From: an uncultured Flavobacteriaceae bacterium | Lineage (GTDB): Bacteria; Bacteroidota; Bacteroidia; Flavobacteriales; Flavobacteriaceae | Assembly: GCA_947311745.1 (NCBI GenBank) | Contig: CAMZLT010000157.1 | Location: 1 to 5,687, forward strand | Direction: 5' to 3' | Length of the DNA: 5,687 nt | In this document: piece by piece, positions 1-5,266 of the stretch | Numbering within the stretch: position 1 is the stretch's first letter | Layout: each line of letters starts with the position of its first letter | The notes under the pieces: model-generated | What the model was told of the DNA's origin: nothing | The model's database searches: none | What the model saw: only the letters and a program-made list of their open reading frames with translations | Position numbers and translations under genes: made by a program

Positions 1-105
1 AATTGGTTCTTGTGTTTGTTTATTTTTAATTATGCCATTTACATTTTGACTGAAAGTAGCGATATTCCATAAAAATAGAATCCCTAAAAGTATATTTTTT
101 ATCAT
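1..105 (-). CDS. N-terminal fragment of a secreted CarboxypepD_reg-like protein (3' end beyond window)
   Basis: Thirty-five codons are visible, from an ATG at 105-103 to the window edge, with no stop. The protein opens with a short basic start (MIKN) and a hydrophobic stretch (residues 5-17), then TFSQ. This is a typical flavobacterial signal peptide, probably cut between S19 and Q20. The mature start, QNVNGIIKNKQTQEPI, resembles the first strand and turn of a carboxypeptidase-regulatory-like (CRD, beta-sandwich) domain, where V-x-G-x-(V/I)-x-(N/D)-x-x-T-x-x-P-(I/L) is usual. In Bacteroidota such domains commonly begin TonB-dependent outer-membrane receptors or stand-alone surface proteins, and the fragment is too short to choose. 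It lies downstream of a terminator and has its own candidate promoter, so it is probably a separate transcription unit from the dipeptidase. The secretion call is fairly secure; the domain call is tentative. Confidence 0.7.
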   Translation of the reverse strand, partial: MIKNILLGILFLWNIATFSQNVNGIIKNKQTQEPI

Positions 106-149
106 TTTGGTGTTTTATTAAATAGACGATTTCCTTTTAAAAAGGTTTC

Positions 150-175
150 CAAAAATAGAAAACTAATTTAGCAAA
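150..175 (-). promoter_or_regulatory. Candidate Bacteroidota promoter for the gene at 1-105
   Basis: Read on the minus strand, 157-150 is TATTTTTG, matching the Bacteroidota -7 motif TAnnTTTG. It is followed 44 bp later by the ATG at 105. A TTTG lies upstream at 175-172, but the 14-nt spacer is shorter than the usual 17-23. The -7 element is therefore credible and the -33 assignment weak. Confidence 0.35.
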
Positions 176-216
176 TTCTTTTTTAGATGCTTAAAATATT
201 GTTAAAGAAGAAACTA

Positions 217-259
217 AAAACCCTTCTAGTAACTTATAATTAAAAGCTAGAAGGGTTTT
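217..259 (-). terminator. Intrinsic terminator of the M20 dipeptidase gene (bidirectional form)
   Basis: The arms 217-229 (AAAACCCTTCTAG) and 247-259 (CTAGAAGGGTTTT) are perfect 13-bp inverted repeats around a 17-nt AT-rich loop. On the minus strand the hairpin starts 22 bp after the dipeptidase stop codon and ends in a T-rich run (complement of 211-220). A T run also follows on the plus strand (261-266), so it could stop transcription from either side, although no plus-strand gene is seen here. Confidence 0.8.
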
Positions 260-280
260 GTTTTTTACAATATAAGAATA

Positions 281-1672
281 CTATTTAGTAAACATTTGGG
301 TATAATATTTATAAAATAACGGAATGGTTTCAATTCCTTTTAGGTAATTAAAAATTCCGTAATGTTCGTTTGGTGAATGGATGGCATCGCTATCTAAGCC
401 AAAGCCCATTAAAATGGATTTAGATTTTAATTCGTTTTCGAAAAGTGCAACGATAGGAATACTTCCTCCGCTACGTTGCGGAATTGCAGGAACACCAAAT
501 GTTTCGGTGTAGGCTTTGTTTGCTGCTTTGTAGCCAATATTATCGATTGGTGTTACATACGGAAATCCTCCATGATGCGGTTTTACAGTAACTTTAACAG
601 CATTTGGAGCTATTTTTTCAAAATGTTCTTTAAAAAGATTGGTAATTTCATCTGGATTTTGATCTGGAACTAAACGCATAGAAATTTTAGCATACGCTTT
701 AGATGCAATTACTGTTTTTGCTCCTTCGCCTGTGTATCCTCCCCAAATTCCGTTTACATCTAAAGTTGGTCGTATAGAGTTTCTTTCGTTGGTTGTGTAT
801 CCTTTTTCGCCATAAACTTCGGCAATATCTAAGGCTTTTTTGTAGTTTTCTAAAGAAAATGGTGCTTTTGCCATTTCTGTACGCTCTGCGTCGGTTAAAT
901 CTATTACTTTATCGTAAAAACCAGGAATAGTAATATGGTTATTTTCGTCGTGTAGTGAAGCAATCATTTTTGCTAAAATGTTAATAGGATTTGCAACTGC
1001 TCCTCCGTAAAGACCAGAGTGTAAATCTCTATTTGGTCCTGTTACTTCAACTTCAACGTAGCTTAAACCACGTAATCCTGTTGTAATAGAAGGTTGTTGG
1101 TTACTAATCATTCCTGTATCGGAAATTAAAATAACATCGTTCTTTAATTTTTCTTGATTTCGTTTTACAAACCACTCTAAACTTGGCGAACCTATTTCTT
1201 CTTCACCTTCTATCATAAATTTAACATTACAAGGTAGTGTATTGTTTTGTATCATAAATTCTAATGCCTTTACATGCATATACATTTGTCCTTTATCATC
1301 ACAAGCACCTCGAGCAAATATTGCACCTTCAGGATGTATTTCGGTTTTTTTAATTACAGGTTCAAAAGCAGGAGAATCCCATAAATCAATAGGATCGGCT
1401 GGTTGAACATCATAGTGACCGTAAACCAAAATTGTTGGTAATTTTTTATCTATAAATTTTTCACCATAAACGATAGGATATCCTGGTGTTTCGCAAATTT
1501 CTACAGCATCGCAGCCTGCTTTTTCTAAACTTGTTTTAACAGCATCTGCAGTTTTTAAAACAGCATCTTTATAGTTTGCGTCTGCACTAATAGATGGAAT
1601 TTTAAGTAAGTCAATAAGTTCGTTTACAAATCGGTCTTTATTATTTTGAATGTACTTTTTTAAATTGTTCAT
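281..1672 (-). CDS. M20 family metallodipeptidase (CNDP-like), cytosolic
   Basis: This is a complete 463-residue protein of the normal length for bacterial M20 dipeptidases, which hydrolyse dipeptides or short peptides using two divalent metal ions. Every active-site element is present when aligned by motif to mammalian carnosinase-2: H86 and D88 in GHYDVQP, the bridging D125 in CDDKGQ, the catalytic base E158 and ligand E159 in EGEEEIGS, D185 in ISDTGM, and H432 in AIHSPNE. The lid/dimerisation domain is inserted at roughly residues 200-370. It carries DLHSGLYGG with H218, the residue that in carnosinase-2 reaches across the dimer to the substrate. There is no signal peptide, so the enzyme is probably cytosolic, where it would finish peptide breakdown for amino-acid supply. 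The ATG at 1672 is preferred because the N-terminus then begins directly with the usual M20 helix; no Shine-Dalgarno is present, as expected for the phylum. It is monocistronic: a terminator follows, and a divergent promoter shared with the tRNA-Leu gene precedes it. Exact substrate preference cannot be read from the sequence. Confidence 0.93.
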   Translation of the reverse strand: MNNLKKYIQNNKDRFVNELIDLLKIPSISADANYKDAVLKTADAVKTSLEKAGCDAVEICETPGYPIVYGEKFIDKKLPTILVYGHYDVQPADPIDLWDSPAFEPVIKKTEIHPEGAIFARGACDDKGQMYMHVKALEFMIQNNTLPCNVKFMIEGEEEIGSPSLEWFVKRNQEKLKNDVILISDTGMISNQQPSITTGLRGLSYVEVEVTGPNRDLHSGLYGGAVANPINILAKMIASLHDENNHITIPGFYDKVIDLTDAERTEMAKAPFSLENYKKALDIAEVYGEKGYTTNERNSIRPTLDVNGIWGGYTGEGAKTVIASKAYAKISMRLVPDQNPDEITNLFKEHFEKIAPNAVKVTVKPHHGGFPYVTPIDNIGYKAANKAYTETFGVPAIPQRSGGSIPIVALFENELKSKSILMGFGLDSDAIHSPNEHYGIFNYLKGIETIPLFYKYYTQMFTK

Positions 1673-1694
1673 TGGTTTGAATTAAATTATTTTC

Positions 1695-1729
1695 CAAAAT
1701 TAACAAAAAAATAAATTAAACCTTTGCAA
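1695..1729 (-). promoter_or_regulatory. Candidate promoter of the M20 dipeptidase gene
   Basis: On the minus strand 1702-1695 reads TAATTTTG, an exact TAnnTTTG -7 element, 22 bp before the ATG at 1672. The best upstream element is TTG at 1729-1727, leaving a 24-nt spacer, one more than the usual 17-23. It abuts the -33 TTTG of the oppositely directed tRNA promoter within the 7-bp string TTTGCAA (1723-1729). Confidence 0.45.
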
Positions 1730-1752
1730 TTTAAGACTAATGTGTATATTTG
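1723..1752 (+). promoter_or_regulatory. Bacteroidota-type promoter of tRNA-Leu
   Basis: TTTG at 1723-1726 and TATATTTG at 1745-1752 are separated by 18 nt. This is a close match to the primary-sigma promoter of Bacteroidota (TTTG, about 19 nt, TAnnTTTG). Transcription would begin around 1757-1760, giving a leader of only a few bases before the mature tRNA 5' end at 1766. This is the best promoter match in the window. Confidence 0.7.
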
Positions 1753-1765
1753 CACTTCCAATTTT

Positions 1766-1847
1766 GCGGCTGTGGTGGAATTGGTAGACACGCTAGACTT
1801 AGGATCTAGTGCCGCAAGGCGTGGGGGTTCGACTCCCTTCAGCCGCA
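1766..1847 (+). tRNA. tRNA-Leu (anticodon UAG)
   Basis: An 82-nt class II tRNA is fully readable. The acceptor stem GCGGCTG (1766-1772) pairs with CAGCCGC (1840-1846). The D-arm contains TGGTAGACA. The anticodon stem CTAGA/TCTAG (1793-1797/1805-1809) closes the loop CTTAGGA, with anticodon TAG at 1800-1802, which reads CUA and other CUN leucine codons. The long variable arm (about 1810-1822) forms a GCC/GGC hairpin, as expected for leucine tRNAs. The T-loop is TTCGACT at 1828-1834, on a T-stem with two G-T pairs at its outer end. The discriminator base is A1847, the normal leucine identity element. The 3' CCA is not encoded (the next bases are CAA), so it must be added by tRNA nucleotidyltransferase. 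The gene stands alone between its own promoter and terminator. Confidence 0.97.
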
Positions 1848-1848
1848 C

Positions 1849-1883
1849 AAAAACTCTTTTAATTAATTTTAAAAGGGTTTTTT
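1849..1883 (+). terminator. Intrinsic terminator of tRNA-Leu
   Basis: It begins two bases after the tRNA. The arm 1849-1862 (AAAAACTCTTTTAA) pairs with 1869-1882, with a single T-G wobble, around a 6-nt loop. The GGG of the right arm is followed by six T residues (1878-1883). Stem plus U-tract directly behind the tRNA fits Rho-independent termination. Confidence 0.75.
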
Positions 1884-1937
1884 ATTTGTAAAAATTTTTG
1901 GCTTTTAATGGGTAATTATGGTTAAATCGTATAAGAT

Positions 1938-1992
1938 TATTACAAAAGAAAAGGTTCGGTTATAAAATAACCGAACCTTTTCTTTTGTAATA
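1938..1992 (-). terminator. Long perfect hairpin: terminator of the PD40-OmpA gene
   Basis: The arms 1938-1963 and 1967-1992 are perfect complements over 26 bp around a 3-nt AAA loop. The GC-richer core GGTTCGGTTAT/ATAACCGAACC is flanked on each side by A/T tracts that read TTTTCTTTTG downstream of the core on either strand. It lies 22 bp after the stop codon of the minus-strand OmpA-family gene, so its main role is probably to end that transcript. Its symmetry means it could also block plus-strand read-through from the tRNA. The bases between this hairpin and the tRNA terminator (1884-1937) hold nothing recognisable. Confidence 0.85.
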
Positions 1993-2014
1993 CCATTGTG
2001 CTATATAAAATAAA

Positions 2015-3946
2015 TTACTCTATATATCCTAATTCTTTTGGATTTAGAATAACAAATTCGGTTCTACGATTTTCAGCATATTCTGCTTTAGTACATCGTA
2101 CCCCATCTACACACCTGTTTACTGGTTGGCTTTCGCCATATCCTTTTGCGGTAATTCTTCTTGGTTCAATACCATTTTTAATAATATATACCATAGTAGA
2201 ATTTGCTCGTCTAGCAGATAGCTCATTATTATAAGCTTTTGTACCCCTAGAATCTGTATGTGAACCACCTTCTATACGTAATTTAGGATATTTTTTCATT
2301 ATTGCAATTACTTTATCTAATTCGATTGCTGCAGATTTGGTAATTCTACTTTTGTTTAATTCAAAATAAATAGGATTTATATTTACTACTACTTTATTTT
2401 TAATAATTTTAACTTCGGTTGTATCAATAATTGGTTTTAGTAATAATTCTAAATTTAGTTTTTTCTTTGGTTTTTCGGTTGTTATAATACTTTTGGTATC
2501 GTTTTCATATTTTTCTTTGCTTCCGTTTATGGTATAATTTTTACTACAAGGCAATAAAAATTTAAAAGTACCTTCTTGTGAACTACTTGCTGTTAAAATT
2601 TCTTTTCCTGACGCATCTAAAACACTAACCATCGCATTAGAAATTGTTTTTTTGTTGTTTTTATTTTTTACAATTCCTATTAATTCTTGGTTACAAATAA
2701 CTTCTGGAGTTAGTTCTAAATCCACTTTATGTGTTTCACTAGGATCGTTTTCGGTAACTACATTTTTTCCGTTTTCTAAAAATCGGAATTTTGTTGCAAC
2801 AATTCTAAAATTACTATCGCAAAGCACATCAAATTTATATTTTCCTTTTTTATTTGTTTTGGTAGATTTTAATACGTTTCCAGCAGCATCTACAACTTCT
2901 ACCGTTGCATTAAAAATAGGTTTACTTGTTTTAGTGTTTCTAACTACTCCTGATAAATTTTGTGTACATTCAATATTTAGTGGAGGAGAAGCTGTAAAAT
3001 GATAAATATCATCGTCTCCTTTACCTGATTTTCGGTTGGATGAAAAATAGCCTTCATCAATATCATTATTTACAATTATAGCAAAATCGTCTGCTTCGCT
3101 ATTTATAGGAGCACCTAAATGGATAGCGTCAGACATAGATTTTTTATAAATACGAATTGCATAGATATCCAATTCGCCTAACCCTCCTTTTCTACTATCT
3201 GAAGAGAAGTATAAAATATTTTTTTTATCAATAAACGGAAACATTTCTCTACCTAAAGTATTTACTTTTCGTCCTAAATTTTTCGGTTTAGAATATTCGT
3301 TATTATCTAAAATATCTACAACAAATATATCAGTTCCACCGTAAGTTCCAGGCATATCCGAAGTGAAATATAATTTTTTACCATCTCTACTCACTGCAGG
3401 ATGACCAACCGAATAATTACGATTATTAAAAGGTAGCGGTTTGATATTAAACCATTTCCCTTTTGAATCTATTTCAGCTTTATATAAAGCAAGATAAGTT
3501 GTTTTATTTTTTTTTTCTTCTTTTAATCTTTTTTTACGTTGTCTTTCGGTTTCATTTGGATCTGGTATATGTTTTGCATCGCCATTAATTTCATTATTTC
3601 GTGTAAAATATACAGTTTTAAAATCTGGTGCATACGAAACAGAAGATTCGTGATATTTTGAATTTAAGGTATTTGAAAAGTCTTTTAAATTACTTAGGCT
3701 ACCATCTTCATTAATATCTGCTTGATATAAATCTAAAAATGCTTGGTTGTTTCCTTCCCATTTTTTTCCGAAAGCATTACCTCTTGAAGAAGAAAAAATC
3801 AATTGGTTATTTACTGAAAATGCTGGTCCAAAATCAGATTTTTTAGAATTTGCTTGTAAATTTCTAATTTCATATTCACCTGGTGTTGTTTGTGAAAAAA
3901 GACTAATTCCGAATGCTAAAAATATATAAAATACTAAATTATTCAT
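2015..3946 (-). CDS. Secreted PD40 / tandem CRD / OmpA C-terminal domain envelope protein
   Basis: This 643-residue protein is probably periplasmic and tied to the outer-membrane/peptidoglycan layer. Residues 1-18 form a signal peptide, with likely cleavage FS|Q at 18/19. There is no lipobox cysteine, so it is not an obvious lipoprotein. PD40/WD40-like propeller strands are seen near residues 37-55, 99-116, 181-198, 234-252 and 286-305, with recurring Y/I-F-S/T-S and D-I-Y/F elements. Two carboxypeptidase-regulatory-like beta-sandwich repeats follow (from C327 and from C418). The OmpA C-terminal domain occupies about 520-635. It has HTDSRG and LSARRA, and D565 and R580 keep the 15-residue spacing of the Asp/Arg pair that binds diaminopimelate in Acinetobacter OmpA. 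Anchoring to peptidoglycan is therefore likely. The domain order resembles PorE of the type IX secretion system, but the TPR segment and lipobox expected there are absent, so a T9SS role is only a possibility. The gene follows the EnvC-like gene by 87 bp and ends at a strong hairpin. The ATG at 3946 is supported by the signal peptide that immediately follows. Confidence 0.9.
   Translation of the reverse strand: MNNLVFYIFLAFGISLFSQTTPGEYEIRNLQANSKKSDFGPAFSVNNQLIFSSSRGNAFGKKWEGNNQAFLDLYQADINEDGSLSNLKDFSNTLNSKYHESSVSYAPDFKTVYFTRNNEINGDAKHIPDPNETERQRKKRLKEEKKNKTTYLALYKAEIDSKGKWFNIKPLPFNNRNYSVGHPAVSRDGKKLYFTSDMPGTYGGTDIFVVDILDNNEYSKPKNLGRKVNTLGREMFPFIDKKNILYFSSDSRKGGLGELDIYAIRIYKKSMSDAIHLGAPINSEADDFAIIVNNDIDEGYFSSNRKSGKGDDDIYHFTASPPLNIECTQNLSGVVRNTKTSKPIFNATVEVVDAAGNVLKSTKTNKKGKYKFDVLCDSNFRIVATKFRFLENGKNVVTENDPSETHKVDLELTPEVICNQELIGIVKNKNNKKTISNAMVSVLDASGKEILTASSSQEGTFKFLLPCSKNYTINGSKEKYENDTKSIITTEKPKKKLNLELLLKPIIDTTEVKIIKNKVVVNINPIYFELNKSRITKSAAIELDKVIAIMKKYPKLRIEGGSHTDSRGTKAYNNELSARRANSTMVYIIKNGIEPRRITAKGYGESQPVNRCVDGVRCTKAEYAENRRTEFVILNPKELGYIE
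2432..2968 (-). repeat. Tandem protein-level repeat: two CRD units inside the OmpA-family protein
   Basis: Residues 327-376 and 418-467 align without gaps at a period of 91 residues, with 19 of 50 positions identical. Each unit has a cysteine at its first position and another 49 residues later (C327/C376 and C418/C467), with shared L-x-G-x-V-x-N, N-A-x-V-x-V-x-D-A-x-G and K-F elements. The similarity is clear in protein and eroded in DNA, so the duplication is old. The second unit runs to about residue 505. Confidence 0.75.
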
Positions 3947-3984
3947 ACGCGATATCTATATTTTAGGGTTGTTTTACAATTTTA

Positions 3985-3992
3985 CAAAATTA
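3985..3992 (-). promoter_or_regulatory. Candidate -7 element for the PD40-OmpA gene
   Basis: On the minus strand 3992-3985 reads TAATTTTG, an exact TAnnTTTG, 38 bp before the ATG at 3946. No TTG or TTTG lies at the right distance upstream; TTTAAC at 4016-4011 is the nearest approximation. The gene may have its own weak or regulated promoter in addition to read-through from the EnvC-like gene, since the 87-bp gap (3947-4033) has no convincing GC-stemmed terminator. Confidence 0.35.
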
Positions 3993-4033
3993 CAATAAAG
4001 TTGATAAACTGTTAAATTTATTTTAAATAAAAC

Positions 4034-5266
4034 TTATTTTTTTAACCAATACGTTGGGTTTTGTGGTATGGTATCTTTCATTAAGGCAAATATTAGTTTT
4101 GTTTTTCCTGTAGTGCTATCGGTATGGATAATTCCTAAATCTTGTTTTATTTTGACTTTATCTCCTTTTTTCACAAAAATTTTATCTAAGTTTTTATATG
4201 CAGTATAATAGTTTCCGTGTTGTAGTAAAACGGTTTTTAATTTTGTTTTTTTATCAACTATTATAGCAATAACATCTCCTTTATAAATGGCTCTAGCTTT
4301 TGCATTTTTTTCGGTAATGTAATGCCAACCATTACTTTTAATTTTAATTTTTTTTAGTTGCTCGTGCGATCGTTGTCCGAAATATCTCGAAATATATCCT
4401 TTCGTTACAGGGTGTGGTAACCTACCTTTGTTTGCTATAAAACTATTTGCTAATTTTTTCGCCTCTGGTGTAAGCTTTACAATACTTTTTTTACTTCCTT
4501 TTTTCTTAGACTTTTTGGTTCGTGATTTTGTAATTACGTTAAATAATTGTTTTTCAAAATTACGTTCTTGTTGTTGCTTTTTTTTGATTTTAGCAATGTA
4601 TTGTTTCTCTTTACTCTTTACTTTTTCTAATAACTGTTGTTGGGTTTCTTTGGCTTGATCTACGGATTTGGTTTCTTCTAATTTTTTTATAATTAAAGAG
4701 TCTTTTACTTGTTTTTTAAGTAATAAAGAATCGTTATATTGTTTTAATAAAATACGTTTTTCTTTAATTTTATTTGCTTGTTCTTTTCGATAATCTGCAT
4801 ATTGTTTCATATACAGACTACGTTTATAGGCCTGTGTAAAACTGTTTGAGGAAAGAATAAATAGTAAATCACTATGTTTATTTTTATTTTTATAGGTTTG
4901 AACAACAATTTTAGCATATTCTGTTTTAAGTGTTTCTAATTGATTGGTTAATTGTTCAATTTCTTTAGTGTTTTCGGTAATTTCTTTAGTGTATGTTTCG
5001 GATTCTTTATTTATAGTATTTATTAGTTCTTGTCGTACTTCAATTTTTTTATTGATTTCTCCTAATCGTGTTAGTAAGGTTTTTTCGTCTTTTTTATTTT
5101 TAGATAATAGTTTATTTATTTGTCGGATTTCTCGTTGCAATTTTTTACGTTTTTGCTGTAATTGCTTTTTGTTTTGTCCGAAAGCCGAAAAACCAAACAA
5201 TAGTAAAAAAAGTATGCTAAATAGAGATACTAAATTTTTGTTTATATGTGTTTTATGGATTTGCAT
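4034..5266 (-). CDS. EnvC-like murein hydrolase activator (coiled coil plus degenerate LytM/M23)
   Basis: This 410-residue secreted protein has the EnvC layout. A signal peptide spans residues 1-30 (hydrophobic core about 12-28, likely cleavage AFG|Q). A long, very Lys/Glu/Gln-rich coiled coil runs from about 31 to 245. A basic linker rich in K and S (about 247-262) follows, then a C-terminal LytM domain from about 284 (LPHPVTKGYISRYFGQRSH) to the end. Aligned by eye to active M23 enzymes, the HxxxD positions are S311 and H315, the YxHL histidine is N359, and the HxH pair is K390 and I392. All five catalytic or zinc positions are lost. In EnvC and NlpD of Proteobacteria, a similarly degenerate domain does not cut peptidoglycan but activates N-acetylmuramoyl-L-alanine amidases at division. 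That role is inferred here, with the amidase encoded elsewhere. The ATG overlaps the stop codon of the upstream DUF4292 gene by one base (TAATG), which fixes the start and indicates translational coupling. Confidence 0.88.
   Translation of the reverse strand: MQIHKTHINKNLVSLFSILFLLLFGFSAFGQNKKQLQQKRKKLQREIRQINKLLSKNKKDEKTLLTRLGEINKKIEVRQELINTINKESETYTKEITENTKEIEQLTNQLETLKTEYAKIVVQTYKNKNKHSDLLFILSSNSFTQAYKRSLYMKQYADYRKEQANKIKEKRILLKQYNDSLLLKKQVKDSLIIKKLEETKSVDQAKETQQQLLEKVKSKEKQYIAKIKKKQQQERNFEKQLFNVITKSRTKKSKKKGSKKSIVKLTPEAKKLANSFIANKGRLPHPVTKGYISRYFGQRSHEQLKKIKIKSNGWHYITEKNAKARAIYKGDVIAIIVDKKTKLKTVLLQHGNYYTAYKNLDKIFVKKGDKVKIKQDLGIIHTDSTTGKTKLIFALMKDTIPQNPTYWLKK

Noticed and set aside
476..673. 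Open frame on the plus strand inside the M20 dipeptidase gene
   Set aside because: It lies antisense to a well-supported enzyme gene; the product is Phe/Trp/Ile-rich with no family resemblance, promoter or start context.
1884..1937. Small gene or RNA between the tRNA terminator and the long hairpin
   Set aside because: The only ATG-led frame (from 1908) stops after five codons and no stable structure is visible in the segment.
1998..2234. Plus-strand open frame antisense to the OmpA C-terminal domain
   Set aside because: It mirrors conserved OmpA codons in the opposite frame and begins just after a strong hairpin, with no TAnnTTTG promoter.
2652..3002. Plus-strand open frame rich in Phe, Leu and Ser, antisense to the CRD repeats
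   Set aside because: Its apparent membrane character is what Lys/Asn-rich coding DNA gives when read backwards; there is no independent support.
4017..4031. Palindrome TTTATTTTAAATAAA just after the EnvC-like stop, considered as a terminator
   Set aside because: It is pure A/T, has a one-base centre and would fold very weakly; it is expected by chance in DNA this AT-rich.
4034..4417. Active M23 zinc endopeptidase
   Set aside because: None of the HxxxD, YxHL or HxH residues is present in the aligned positions.
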